From: an uncultured Christensenellaceae bacterium
GTDB taxonomy: Bacteria > Bacillota > Clostridia > Christensenellales > Christensenellaceae
Direction: 5' to 3'
Length of the DNA stretch: 64,000 nucleotides
Assembly (NCBI GenBank): GCA_910588425.1
Contig: CAJUPM010000008.1
Coordinates: forward strand, 13,748-77,747
Part shown: one piece after another, positions 15,869 to 24,246 of the stretch
How the letters are laid out: each line of letters begins with the position of its first letter
Numbering within the stretch: position 1 is the first letter of the stretch
Translations under genes and position numbers: made by a program
Notes under the pieces: model-generated
The model's database searches: none
Seen by the model: the letters and a program-made list of their open reading frames with translations, nothing else
Told to the model about the DNA's origin: nothing

Positions 15869-16651
15869 TTATTCATAGAACTCCGGCGCTTTGCGCAGGG
15901 AGGCGAACTGCCCGATATCGTGCGGGAAAATGATGGTCGCATCGTATTCCTCCTGGAGCTGGTGCAGCTTTTCGATGGAGGCGGCATACAGCGCGCGGTC
16001 GAAGGGGCTGCGGGGCAGGATGGGAGGGCGCTCATAGTTGGCGGAGACATATGCCGCATCCTGGGGCAGCAGATAGACGCCGCTTTTGCAGTGCAGAACC
16101 AGGCCGAGCAGGCCGGGCGTATGGCCGGGCAGATTGACGATCTCGATGCCGGGCAAAAACTCGCAGTCCTCCTCTATCAGGTGTACCTTTTTCAGCGGAG
16201 CCGTCAGATCTCCCCAGATATAGCCGCCGTGCTGTTCAGGGTCCGAGCTGGAATGGATGGTCAGCAGGGCGTTCACATAATCCGCCCTCGGGACATAGAC
16301 GTCCGCATGCGGGAAGAGCGGCAGGCCGCCTGTGTGATCCAGGTGCAGATGCGAGAGGATGACGCGGCCAATCTCTTCCGGCCGCACGCCGATAAGCGCC
16401 AGCTGTGCCTCCAGCCGCTGCTGGGGCGTTTGGTGCAGGGCGAATTTCCTCTGCATGGTTTTGGACCAATAGCCCTCCATGGCCTTGGGGTTGCTGCCCG
16501 TATCATAGAGAATCAGGCCGTCCGGATGCTCGATGAGAAAGGCCAGCACAGGCATGGGCAGCAGGCTTTTATCCGGCTCCCGGCTGGTGTCGTGCACGAC
16601 GCTGTCTTTTTCGCCATCCAAATATCCCGTATCCAGCACATAAAACTTCAT
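15869..16651 (-). CDS. MBL-fold hydrolase, N-acyl homoserine lactonase-like
   Basis: 260 residues from ATG 16651 (AAAGGAAAAG upstream); an in-frame ATG at 16693 gives a cysteine-rich extension that looks non-coding. The metallo-beta-lactamase signature HLHLDHTGG lies near residue 110, with further metal ligands in LPGHTPG and the C-terminal FPHDIGQF. The overall plan (KFYVLDTGY start, DTG near residue 45) matches the AttM/AiiA-like branch of cytoplasmic lactonases, but many proteins in this branch act on other esters or lactones. Quorum quenching should not be assumed. Single-gene unit, convergent with the dehydrogenase array. Confidence 0.8.
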   Translation of the reverse strand: MKFYVLDTGYLDGEKDSVVHDTSREPDKSLLPMPVLAFLIEHPDGLILYDTGSNPKAMEGYWSKTMQRKFALHQTPQQRLEAQLALIGVRPEEIGRVILSHLHLDHTGGLPLFPHADVYVPRADYVNALLTIHSSSDPEQHGGYIWGDLTAPLKKVHLIEEDCEFLPGIEIVNLPGHTPGLLGLVLHCKSGVYLLPQDAAYVSANYERPPILPRSPFDRALYAASIEKLHQLQEEYDATIIFPHDIGQFASLRKAPEFYE

Positions 16652-16775
16652 AATCTTTTCCTTTCCCGCGCGCCTGCAAAGCAGGCATCTCATTTTTCAT
16701 TTTGCACAAAGAAGAGAAGGAGAGAAGAACTCCTTTGATTAGAGCTTACCGGGTTTGGGCGAAGATGTCAATCGC

Positions 16776-16794
16776 GGCGCAAAAATATTGCGCC
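16776..16794. repeat. small inverted repeat upstream of the yybS-like gene
   Basis: GGCGCAA (16776-16782) and TTGCGCC (16788-16794) are perfect complements 5 bp apart, about 70 bp before the yybS-like start. It may be an operator or a leader hairpin; no function is shown. Confidence 0.35.
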
Positions 16795-16864
16795 GGCATT
16801 GTGGCGGCGGGGGCAAAGTTGTGTTATGATAGGATAGAATTGATATATCACTTGCGAGGTAGAA

Positions 16865-17884
16865 GTGGAACAGACGACGACAAAAAAACTGGGCAGCGCG
16901 GTTTTGGAGCTTGCCATTGCGCTGGCGGCCCAGATTGCGCTATATTGTATCTCTAGGGCGGTTTGGATTACGCTGCCCATCATGGCCATTCCCGGGGTAT
17001 TCATCGGGGCGCGGCATGGCTTTGGCTGGGGCGCGGCCTGCGCCGTGCTCAGCGGCTTTGCGGCCTGCCTGCTTCTGGGGCAAAGCGGGGCGTTTCTGGT
17101 GGCCATCGCGCTGCCCGTCTTTTTGCTGGGCTCTATTGCCGTGCGCCTGGTGCGCCGCTCGTATGACGGACTGATCGTCATGGGCGGGGCGATGGCGATT
17201 TCGGTGGGCGCGGGCATCTGGGCCGTGCAGTTTCTGTTGGGCAAGGATCCCGTCAGCTATATCGTGGATTATTTGGCCTGGCTTTTCGCCAACGATGCCC
17301 AGGCATCCAGCCTGGCCTACTGCCTGTTCCATGCCGGGGAGATCTCGGCCGGCGCGTTTTCGCTGGAGACGTTTTTGCTGACGCCTATGGAAGAGGTTGT
17401 CGCGTATGTAACGGCGGGCGAACAGCTCAACGCACTGCGCTCCATGCTCTCGGGGTATCTGCCCGTTTTAAGCATCAACTACTGCGTCTATGGCGGCGCG
17501 CTGACGTATTTCATCAGCCGGGCGCTGAGCAGGCGGAGCGGCGGCAAAGTTGCCCCGGTTCCGGCGTTCTCCGAGTTCTTTCTGCCAAAGGATCAGGGCG
17601 TCTACATGATTCTGCTGTTTGCGGCGTCCATGCTGCCCTCGCTGTTTGGCTGGGAATCCCTCCTGCTGATGGGGGATATGCTCTTTGGGCTGGTAACGGC
17701 GGTTTTCGCCATCGAGGGCATGTCGTTCGTGGATTTTCTGCTGCGGCTGAAGATCAAAAACCCTTATGGCAGGGGCGCGATCATCGCCGTGCTCTATCTG
17801 CTGGCGCCCTATCTGCTCATGACGGCCGGGGCCGTAGAGCAGGGAATGCAGCTGAGAAGGCATATCAAGGTGATCAAATTATAG
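16865..17884 (+). CDS. DUF2232 / YybS-family membrane protein
   Basis: 339 residues from a GTG start, with GAGG 5-9 bp upstream. About eight hydrophobic segments cover most of the protein, for example LELAIALAAQIALYCI, FLVAIALPVFLLGSIAV and AIIAVLYLLAPYLLM, with a central FFLPKDQGVYMILLFAASML. This is the layout of YybS/DUF2232, a membrane protein of unknown function that sits just upstream of rplI and dnaB in many Firmicutes. In Bacillus the cyclic-di-AMP phosphodiesterase gene gdpP lies between yybS and rplI; here the gap to rplI is only 28 bp and gdpP is absent. Confidence 0.82.
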   Translation: MEQTTTKKLGSAVLELAIALAAQIALYCISRAVWITLPIMAIPGVFIGARHGFGWGAACAVLSGFAACLLLGQSGAFLVAIALPVFLLGSIAVRLVRRSYDGLIVMGGAMAISVGAGIWAVQFLLGKDPVSYIVDYLAWLFANDAQASSLAYCLFHAGEISAGAFSLETFLLTPMEEVVAYVTAGEQLNALRSMLSGYLPVLSINYCVYGGALTYFISRALSRRSGGKVAPVPAFSEFFLPKDQGVYMILLFAASMLPSLFGWESLLLMGDMLFGLVTAVFAIEGMSFVDFLLRLKIKNPYGRGAIIAVLYLLAPYLLMTAGAVEQGMQLRRHIKVIKL

Positions 17885-17912
17885 AAGCTTAGGATAATAG
17901 GAGGTTTTTATC

Positions 17913-18359
17913 ATGAAAGTTATTTTAAACGCGGATGTCAAAGGGAAGGGCAAGAAGGGCGAGATTGTAAACGTCAGCGACGGCTATGCCCGCAACTTCC
18001 TGTTCCCCAAAAACCTGGCCAAGGAGGCGACGGCGCAGAACCTGAACGCGGCCAAAGTCGCCCAGGATGCGGCCAAGCATAAAAAACTCGTGGAAAAGGC
18101 AGAGGCGCTGGCCCTGGCTGAAAAGCTCTCGGGCAAGACGGTTCAGCTAAAGGCCAAATGCGGCGAGGGAAACCGGCTGTTTGGCGCGGTAACGGCGGCG
18201 GAGGTGGCCGAGGCGCTCAGGCAGAGCATGGGCATCGAGGTGGATAAGAAGAAAATCGCTCTTTCGGGCGGCATCAAAGAGCTCGGGACATACGACGTCG
18301 CCGTCAAAGTCTATGCCGAGGTTTCGGCGACCATCAAAGTAGACGTCGTCCGGGCGTAG
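17913..18359 (+). CDS. rplI: 50S ribosomal protein L9
   Basis: 148 residues, the usual bacterial length. The N-terminal domain MKVILNADVKGKGKKGEIVN followed by VSDGYARNFLFPKNLA is the L9 signature. The central helix is rich in Ala and Lys, and the C-terminal domain ends in VKVYAEVSATIKVDVV. It binds 23S rRNA at the base of the L1 stalk. TAGGAGG lies 9 bp before the start. It is followed 10 bp later by dnaB, the common Firmicute order. Confidence 0.97.
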   Translation: MKVILNADVKGKGKKGEIVNVSDGYARNFLFPKNLAKEATAQNLNAAKVAQDAAKHKKLVEKAEALALAEKLSGKTVQLKAKCGEGNRLFGAVTAAEVAEALRQSMGIEVDKKKIALSGGIKELGTYDVAVKVYAEVSATIKVDVVRA

Positions 18360-18369
18360 GGGAGAGCAT

Positions 18370-19707
18370 ATGCCAGAGGTGATTCGGCGCGTCCCCCCCA
18401 GCAGCATGGAGGCGGAGCAATCTGTGCTGGGCGCAATGCTGCTCAGCGAAAACTGCGTGCTTGCCGCGGTAGAAAAACTGCGGGAAGAGGATTTTTATGT
18501 GGAGAGCCATCGGCGCATCTGGCGGGCGATGTACGATCTTTCTGCGCTCTCAAAGCCGGTCGATCTCGTTACGGTAACCGAGCGGATGGAGCAGGGCGCG
18601 CCGCTCAGCCTGGAGGAGCTGACCTATCTTTCGGATCTCACCCAGGCCGTGCCCTCCACGCGCAATATCGATGTCTATATCGGCATCATCAAGGAAAAAA
18701 GCCGCCTGCGCCGGCTCATCAATGCCTGCGCGGAGATCGCGGATCTAAGCTATAAGGCTGAGGCGCCCGCGGCGGAAGTGCTCAATATCGCCTCGGATCT
18801 CGTCTATAAAATCGCAGACGAGCAGACCGAGCGCAGCCTGGTGCACGTCCGCACGGCGCTGATGGAGAGCTATGAGCTCATCTCCAAAGCGGCCAAATCC
18901 AAAGACGGTCTGATGGGCGTGGCCACGGGCTTCCCGCTCATGGATAAAAAGCTCTCGGGCTTCCAGCCCTCCCAGCTCATCGTCGTGGCAGGCCGCCCGG
19001 GCATGGGCAAAACCAGCTTTGCGCTCAATATCGCCGAGCATGTGGCCGTCAAAGAGGGCAGGCCGGTGGCCATTTTCTCGCTGGAAATGAGCCGGGATCA
19101 GCTGGGCATGCGGCTGCTCTGCGCCGGGGCCCAGGTGGATTCGCAGAACGCCAGAACGGGCGCGCTTTCGGAGAAGGATTTCTACAGCCTGGCAGACGCC
19201 ATGGTGCCGCTGGAAGGCGCGCCCATCTATATCGACGATACGGCCATCATCGGCCCGACGGAGATGATGGCAAAACTGCGCCGGCTGCGCCAGCAGGTTG
19301 GGGATATCGGCCTGGTCGTCATCGACTATTTGCAGCTGATGGATACGGGCCGGCGCTCGGAAAACCGCCAGCAGGAGATCTCGCAGATCACCCGCTCGCT
19401 CAAAGTCGCGGCCAAGGAGCTCCAGGTGCCCATCATGCTGCTCTCCCAGCTCTCGCGTGCCACGGAGAAGCGGGAGAACAAGCGGCCCATGCTCTCGGAT
19501 TTGCGGGAATCCGGCGCAATCGAGCAGGATGCAGACGTCGTCCTGTTCCTGCACCGGGAGGATTACTACTCCGACGACGAGCAGCATAAGGGCGATGCCA
19601 GCATCATCATTGCCAAGCAGCGCTCTGGCCCGACGGGGACCATCAATGTCATGTGGAAGGGCGAGCAGACCAAATACCTGGAAGTGGATTTCCGGGAGGA
19701 TGAATAG
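18370..19707 (+). CDS. dnaB: replicative DNA helicase
   Basis: 445 residues. The N-terminal primase-interacting domain starts with RVPPSSMEAEQSVLGAMLL. The C-terminal RecA-like ATPase has Walker A VVAGRPGMGKTSFALNIA (about residue 205), Walker B LVVIDYLQLM, and the arginine-finger region AKQRSGPTG. It is the hexameric 5'-3' helicase of the replication fork (DnaC in Bacillus nomenclature). GGGGAGAG precedes the ATG and the gene lies in the yybS-rplI-dnaB unit. No intein is present. Confidence 0.97.
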   Translation: MPEVIRRVPPSSMEAEQSVLGAMLLSENCVLAAVEKLREEDFYVESHRRIWRAMYDLSALSKPVDLVTVTERMEQGAPLSLEELTYLSDLTQAVPSTRNIDVYIGIIKEKSRLRRLINACAEIADLSYKAEAPAAEVLNIASDLVYKIADEQTERSLVHVRTALMESYELISKAAKSKDGLMGVATGFPLMDKKLSGFQPSQLIVVAGRPGMGKTSFALNIAEHVAVKEGRPVAIFSLEMSRDQLGMRLLCAGAQVDSQNARTGALSEKDFYSLADAMVPLEGAPIYIDDTAIIGPTEMMAKLRRLRQQVGDIGLVVIDYLQLMDTGRRSENRQQEISQITRSLKVAAKELQVPIMLLSQLSRATEKRENKRPMLSDLRESGAIEQDADVVLFLHREDYYSDDEQHKGDASIIIAKQRSGPTGTINVMWKGEQTKYLEVDFREDE

Positions 19708-19710
19708 CAT

Positions 19711-20199
19711 ATGCAAGCAATGATTACGGGAAAATGGATCACCGGCCAGCAGGATCTGACGGCCGTGATGGAGATCCGCCAAAAGGTTTTTACGCAGGAG
19801 CAGGGCTTCCCGGCGGAGGCAGACCGGGATGCGTTTGACGAGCAGGCCATGCACGCCCTGATGTTTGACGGCGATACCCCTGTGGCCACCGGGCGGCTGT
19901 ATTTCGACGGCGCAAAGCTGTTCCTCGGGCGCATCTGCGTTTTGAAGGAATACCGCGGCCAGTCCATTGGGGATCTGATGACGCGGCTGATGATCCTGCG
20001 CGGGTTTGATTTCGCAAAGGAGCTCTATCTCCACGCCCAGATGCAGGCCAAGGGCTTTTACGAGCGCTATGGCTTCCGCTCTGAGGGCGAGCCGTTTTTG
20101 GAGGAGGGGCAGGAGCATGTGCTCATGCGCCTGAAAAAAGAGGAGACGCGCTTCCCTTCCAAATGTGGGGAAGACTGCGCCAAAAACACCATACACTAA
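19711..20199 (+). CDS. GNAT-family N-acetyltransferase
   Basis: 162 residues, starting 3 bp after the dnaB stop, so it is probably translated from the same mRNA. The N-terminal VMEIRQKVFTQEQGFPAEAD and the acetyl-CoA loop ICVLKEYRGQSIGDLMTRLM are typical of the ElaA/YjcF-like GNAT group, followed by FYERYGFRSEGEPF at the end of the fold. The last 20 residues (RFPSKCGEDCAKNTIH) look like an unconserved tail. The substrate is unknown. Confidence 0.85.
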   Translation: MQAMITGKWITGQQDLTAVMEIRQKVFTQEQGFPAEADRDAFDEQAMHALMFDGDTPVATGRLYFDGAKLFLGRICVLKEYRGQSIGDLMTRLMILRGFDFAKELYLHAQMQAKGFYERYGFRSEGEPFLEEGQEHVLMRLKKEETRFPSKCGEDCAKNTIH

Positions 20200-20215
20200 A
20201 CAGCAAGACACGAAG

Positions 20216-21172
20216 ATGATACAACTAGTTGTGCCCCAGGGGCAGGATGGGAAAAATTTAAAGAGCTGTATGCAGGATATGCTGGCGGCCATGAAAAAAA
20301 GCGAGGCCGAAAGCCTGCTGCGCAAGGGCTGCGTGCGCGTCAACGGCGCGCGGGTCAGGAAGGATATTCCGCTGGCGGCGGGTGATATTCTAGATCTCTA
20401 TGTGGAAAAGGAATATAAGGACTATCTGCCGGATGTCGGCCTGCTCTATGAAGACGACGGCCTGCTGATTTTCAATAAGCCCCCGGGCCTTTCCTGCCTG
20501 GAGGATAAGCCGGATGGCAAGCCCACGCTGCTCTCGGTGGCCGAGGAGTATATGCGGGAAAACGGGGACTACGATCCCCGCTTTGGGCGCATGCCCTTCG
20601 TCTGCCATCGGCTGGATCACTATACAGGCGGGCTGGTGCTGGTGGCCAAAAACCAGGATATGTATGAGGCGCTGGTGGAGGCGTTTGCCCAGCGGCGGGT
20701 GCGCAAGTTCTATAAGGCCATCGTCTGCGGCAGGCCAAAGCGGCAGGAGACGCTCTCGGCTTACATCGTCAAAGACGCGGGCAAAGCCAAAGTACGGGTG
20801 CTCCCGGCTCCGGCCAGGGGCGCGAAGCCGGCAGTAACGCGCTATGCCTTGGAAAAACTGGGCGACGGCATTGCGCAGGTGGATCTTGAGCTGGTTACCG
20901 GGCGCACGCATCAGGCCAGGGCCATGATGGCCTGGGCGGGATTCCCGATTCTGGGCGACGATAAATACGGAAACCGCCGGATGAACAAGCGCTATGGCGT
21001 CAAATTCCAGGCGCTGTGGTCGTATCGAATTTTGTTTGAGACGGGCAATAACAACACGCTGGCCTATCTCAACGGGCGCTCCTTTGCGACGGACCGCATC
21101 GGCTTTCCTTATCTGCCCACGCTGGATGAAGCCGGCGCGGAGTGCGTAGTTTTGCAGGGCGAGCGGGAATAA
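20216..21172 (+). CDS. RluA-family pseudouridine synthase
   Basis: 318 residues from ATG 20216. An upstream in-frame ATG at 20165 lies inside the acetyltransferase gene and is less likely; no strong ribosome site precedes either start. The N-terminal S4 RNA-binding domain (LLRKGCVRVNGARVRKDIPL) is followed by the RluA catalytic domain with FVCHRLDHYTGGLVLVAKN, whose HRLD aspartate is the catalytic residue, and LVTGRTHQARAMMAWAGFPI. Such enzymes isomerise uridine in 23S rRNA or tRNA; the target here cannot be decided. A strong terminator follows. Confidence 0.9.
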   Translation: MIQLVVPQGQDGKNLKSCMQDMLAAMKKSEAESLLRKGCVRVNGARVRKDIPLAAGDILDLYVEKEYKDYLPDVGLLYEDDGLLIFNKPPGLSCLEDKPDGKPTLLSVAEEYMRENGDYDPRFGRMPFVCHRLDHYTGGLVLVAKNQDMYEALVEAFAQRRVRKFYKAIVCGRPKRQETLSAYIVKDAGKAKVRVLPAPARGAKPAVTRYALEKLGDGIAQVDLELVTGRTHQARAMMAWAGFPILGDDKYGNRRMNKRYGVKFQALWSYRILFETGNNNTLAYLNGRSFATDRIGFPYLPTLDEAGAECVVLQGERE

Positions 21173-21204
21173 AAAAGAGCAGGCATCTTGCCTGCTCTTT
21201 TTTT
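21172..21204. terminator. bidirectional terminator
   Basis: AAAAAGAGCAGGC (21172-21184) pairs with GCCTGCTCTTTTT (21190-21202), with a 5-nt loop and T7, between convergent genes. Confidence 0.88.
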
Positions 21205-21221
21205 GCGCCGATCTAACCGGC

Positions 21222-22064
21222 CTATTGATACTGCTCCAGCCCATATTTTCGCGCGATGGCATCGATGGTGCCGTCTGCCCGCTTTGAGGCGATGGCGGTG
21301 TTGAACAGTGCGATGGCATCCGAGTTGCTCTTCCATGCGGCAATGCGGTAGGAAATACCGCAGAGCGGCTCTTCCACTATGGCCAGGTCGTGCTCGAATT
21401 CCTGCATTTTATAGCGCGGCGCGATGACGGCGTTGCTGGTTTTGGCGTTGACGGCAGCGATAGCATCCGGGTAGGAGGAGCAGTTTAGAAACTCGGAGGC
21501 GTCAATCTCCCGCTCGGAAAGCGCGCTGCGGATATCCGCGCGCTGCAATTCGCTGGTCATCACCAGCAGGCGCGCACCATCCAGCGAGCCGATGGAAACC
21601 GGGCTGCCCTGGGCGACGTAGGCGTGGACGCTGTCTCGGAAATAGCCGTCCGAAAGCGAGAGCCCCTGGGTCTTGAGCACGTTATACGTCAGCTCGCCCA
21701 TGGCCAGGTCGATCTCCCCGATCTTGAGCTGATAGGAGGCCTCCTCTGCTGGAATGACGACGAAATTCAGCTTGGCATCCGGGTAGACGGCGTGGATAAT
21801 TTCCTCGGCGGCATCCCGGTCGAACCCAGAGGGAAGGCCATCCTCTCCCGGGCTGGAAAAGCAGGAATTGGCGATGCCGATGGTGATCTCCTCCTGCGCA
21901 TACATGGCCGTCTCTGCCGGGCGCAGTTTTTTTGCGCTTTTCCAGAACAGAACCCCGGCCACGGCCAGCAGAATGGCGGCCGCGCCGATGATCCAGTATT
22001 TATAGGTGTATCGGTTAAACAAAGTTTCCAGGCGAAATTTCGGTTGTTGGCGGTATCTTCTCAT
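21222..22064 (-). CDS. membrane-anchored family 3 solute-binding protein
   Basis: 280 residues. The N-terminus is basic and then has one transmembrane helix (WIIGAAAILLAVAGVLFW) with no lipobox, so the protein is likely anchored by an uncleaved helix. The periplasmic-binding-protein-like type II domain shows ITIGIANSCFSSPGEDGLPSGFDRDAAEEI and EIDLAMGELTYN, as in amino-acid-binding proteins. No ABC permease or ATPase gene is beside it. It could therefore be a sensor-like or orphan binding protein rather than a transporter subunit. GAGGAT precedes the ATG. Confidence 0.75.
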   Translation of the reverse strand: MRRYRQQPKFRLETLFNRYTYKYWIIGAAAILLAVAGVLFWKSAKKLRPAETAMYAQEEITIGIANSCFSSPGEDGLPSGFDRDAAEEIIHAVYPDAKLNFVVIPAEEASYQLKIGEIDLAMGELTYNVLKTQGLSLSDGYFRDSVHAYVAQGSPVSIGSLDGARLLVMTSELQRADIRSALSEREIDASEFLNCSSYPDAIAAVNAKTSNAVIAPRYKMQEFEHDLAIVEEPLCGISYRIAAWKSNSDAIALFNTAIASKRADGTIDAIARKYGLEQYQ

Positions 22065-22160
22065 AGCATCCTCACTTTGCCTCTAGTTTAGCATTTTTCA
22101 CAAATTTTCGCAATGCGGGGCAAAGAGATGGGAAATCCGCAAATGAGGGAGAGAAGTGTG

Positions 22161-22189
22161 TTGAATAATTTTTCCGGAAATGTTAGAAT
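22161..22189 (+). promoter_or_regulatory. promoter of the OadB-type gene
   Basis: TTGAAT (22161-22166), a 17-bp spacer and TAGAAT (22184-22189), 47 bp before the start codon. Confidence 0.6.
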
Positions 22190-22236
22190 AAGCGGAGAAA
22201 CAGCTATTGAAATACAAAAGTTGAGGAAAGAGGAAA

Positions 22237-23367
22237 ATGGATTTTAACGTATTATTTGGCAATTTTGCAAACATTACGTGGCAGCAGGTTGTGATGTGGC
22301 TCATCGGGGCGCTGCTCATCTATCTGGCCATCAAAAAAGAGATGGAGCCCTCGCTGCTGCTCCCCATCGGCTTTGGCACGATTCTCGTCAACCTGCCCCT
22401 CTCGGGCGCCATCACCCAGGGGGCGGAAGTGGGCGTGCTAAACGTGCTGGATGCGGCCGGCATTTCCAACGAGCTGTTCCCGCTGGTGCTGTTCATCGGC
22501 GTCGGCGCGATGATCGATTTCGGCCCGCTTTTGAGCAACCCCAAGATGCTGCTCTTTGGCGCGGCGGCGCAGCTTGGCATTTTCGTAACACTCTCGCTGG
22601 CGACTCTGCTCGGCTTCAACCTGGCAGATGCGGCGGCCATTGGCTCTGTGGGCACGGCAGACGGCCCGACGGCGCTGTTCGTGGCAAACCTGCTGGGCTC
22701 CGGAAAAGTCGGCGCGATCATGGTCGTGGCCTATTCGTATATGGCGCTGGTGCCCATCATCCAGCCGCCTGTCATTCGGCTGCTGACGACCAAAAAAGAG
22801 CGCAGAATCCGCATGGAATATAAGCAGAGGGATGTTCCCCAGATCGTCAAGATCATGTTCCCGGTGTTCGTTACGATGATCGCAGGCTTCGTCGCTCCCA
22901 AGTCGGTTTCGCTGGTAGGTTTTTTGATGTTCGGCAACCTCATTCGGGAATGCGGTGTGCTGCGCTCGCTTTCCGAGACGGCGCAGAACGTCATGGCAAA
23001 CCTCATCACGCTGCTGCTGGGCATCACGGTTGCCATGCAGATGCAGGCGGATAAATTCCTGAATCTGGAGACGCTGGCAATTCTTGGCCTGGGTCTCATC
23101 GCCTTTATCTTCGATACGGCGGGCGGCGTTCTGTTCGCCAAATTCCTGAATCTGTTTACCAAAAAGAAAGTCAACCCGATGATTGGCGCGGCAGGCATCT
23201 CGGCCTTCCCCATGGCCTCCCGGGTTGTGCATAAGATGGGCAGAGAGGAAGACCCGAATAACTTCCTGCTCATGCACGCGGCCGGCGCAAACGTCGCCGG
23301 GCAGATCGCCTCGGTTATCGCCGGCGGCCTGCTCATCAACCTGGTAACATCCGGCATTTTCGGCTGA
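22237..23367 (+). CDS. sodium ion-translocating decarboxylase, beta subunit (OadB/MmdB/GcdB family)
   Basis: 376 residues, mostly membrane-spanning. Family signatures are clear: GFGTILVNLPLSG, LFIGVGAMIDFGPLL, the pore-loop region SVGTADGPTALFVANLL with its key Asp, and the C-terminal NPMIGAAGISAFPMASRVVH. The beta subunit couples decarboxylation of a carboxybiotin intermediate to Na+ export across the membrane, in oxaloacetate, methylmalonyl-CoA or glutaconyl-CoA decarboxylases. The alpha subunit and biotin carrier are not in this window, so the substrate cannot be assigned. The start follows GAGGAAAGAGG. Confidence 0.93.
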   Translation: MDFNVLFGNFANITWQQVVMWLIGALLIYLAIKKEMEPSLLLPIGFGTILVNLPLSGAITQGAEVGVLNVLDAAGISNELFPLVLFIGVGAMIDFGPLLSNPKMLLFGAAAQLGIFVTLSLATLLGFNLADAAAIGSVGTADGPTALFVANLLGSGKVGAIMVVAYSYMALVPIIQPPVIRLLTTKKERRIRMEYKQRDVPQIVKIMFPVFVTMIAGFVAPKSVSLVGFLMFGNLIRECGVLRSLSETAQNVMANLITLLLGITVAMQMQADKFLNLETLAILGLGLIAFIFDTAGGVLFAKFLNLFTKKKVNPMIGAAGISAFPMASRVVHKMGREEDPNNFLLMHAAGANVAGQIASVIAGGLLINLVTSGIFG

Positions 23368-23386
23368 GCATAAGGAGGAGAAGAAC

Positions 23387-23518
23387 ATGGACGGATTTGT
23401 CAATTCGTTGTTGCTGATGGCATACGGCATGCTGGGCCTGTTTGCCACCATGGGCGCAATTTATGCGGGCGTCGCAGCCATGCGCGCGGTTTTTGCCCGC
23501 AAGAAAAAAGACGCATAG
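23387..23518 (+). CDS. 43-residue membrane protein, possible minimal OadG-like subunit
   Basis: MDGFVNSLLLMAYGMLGLFA begins a 43-residue protein with one transmembrane helix and a basic tail ending FARKKKDA. AAGGAGGAG lies 6 bp before its ATG, and it starts 19 bp after the OadB stop, so it is very likely co-translated. Known OadG/gamma subunits are small single-helix proteins that assemble the decarboxylase; this one is shorter and lacks their His-rich tail. The role is inferred from size, topology and position. Confidence 0.65.
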   Translation: MDGFVNSLLLMAYGMLGLFATMGAIYAGVAAMRAVFARKKKDA

Positions 23519-23539
23519 CGCGCAAAGCAATTTGGGCAA

Positions 23540-23570
23540 AGGCGGCGGGGAAATTTGCCCCGCCGCTTTT
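23540..23570 (+). terminator. terminator after the OadB unit
   Basis: GCGGCGGGG (23542-23550) pairs with CCCCGCCGC (23558-23566), flanked by A and T residues that extend the stem. Confidence 0.65.
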
Positions 23571-23586
23571 CTTATGGAGGGGGCAG

Positions 23587-24165
23587 ATGAGGGCGCAAAG
23601 TGATATCGGCTTGCCGGAGGGCTATGGGCTCATCCGGGAAATCGATTTGCAGAAAGATAAGAAACTGGCATTTTGGCTGAATATGGCGGCGGGCGCGGCA
23701 ATGCTGGCCATGCTGGCGCCCGTATTGCCCATGCTGGGCTCGGCGCTTTGGGGCGGCGTGCCGCTGCTGCCGCTTTTGGCTCTGCTGCTGGGCACGTTTG
23801 TCTATCCGATTGCGCATGAATGGGTGCACGGCATTTTCATCCGCCTTTTCTGCGGCCAGAAGGCAAATTACGGCTTCACCGGCCTTTACGCCTTTGCGGG
23901 CAAAAAAGATGCCTATTTCTGCAAAACGCATTATCTCATCATCGCTCTGGCGCCGGTGGTCATCTGGGGCGCTGTGCTGGCAATTCTCTGCGCGCTGGCG
24001 CAGGGGCCGTGGTTTCTGGTGGCCTATTTTATCCAGATTATGAACCTAACGGGCGCGGCGGGAGATTTCTATGTGGTGTGTCTCTGCCTGCGCGCGCCGG
24101 CCGGGCTGTTGGTGAACGACGACGGCGTCTCCATGCGGTTTTATCTCAAAAAAGAAGATTGTTAA
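23587..24165 (+). CDS. DUF3267 family putative zincin-type membrane metallopeptidase
   Basis: 192 residues with four or so hydrophobic segments. The key motif is YPIAHEWVHGIFIRLF (HExxH) in the second membrane segment, followed by HYLIIALAPVVIW and MNLTGAAGDFYVV, whose Asp may be the third metal ligand. This is the pattern of DUF3267, annotated as putative zinc metallopeptidases embedded in the membrane. GGAGGGGG precedes the ATG. No proteolytic substrate is known for this family. Confidence 0.8.
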   Translation: MRAQSDIGLPEGYGLIREIDLQKDKKLAFWLNMAAGAAMLAMLAPVLPMLGSALWGGVPLLPLLALLLGTFVYPIAHEWVHGIFIRLFCGQKANYGFTGLYAFAGKKDAYFCKTHYLIIALAPVVIWGAVLAILCALAQGPWFLVAYFIQIMNLTGAAGDFYVVCLCLRAPAGLLVNDDGVSMRFYLKKEDC

Positions 24166-24246
24166 ATAAATTTTAAAGGAAACACAATTTTTTGCCCACT
24201 GTGTTTTTAAAATCTGAAATGCTACCATATTGGCAGGAGGTTTGTG

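Noticed and set aside
15869..16651. Firm call as a quorum-quenching lactonase
   Set aside because: The HxHxDH motif and fold support only the MBL family; many close relatives act on other esters or lactones.
24161..24180. TTGTTAAATAAATTTTAA at the end of the DUF3267 gene as a Rex operator
   Set aside because: Only the left half matches; the right arm TTAACAA is missing, and the site includes the stop codon of the gene.
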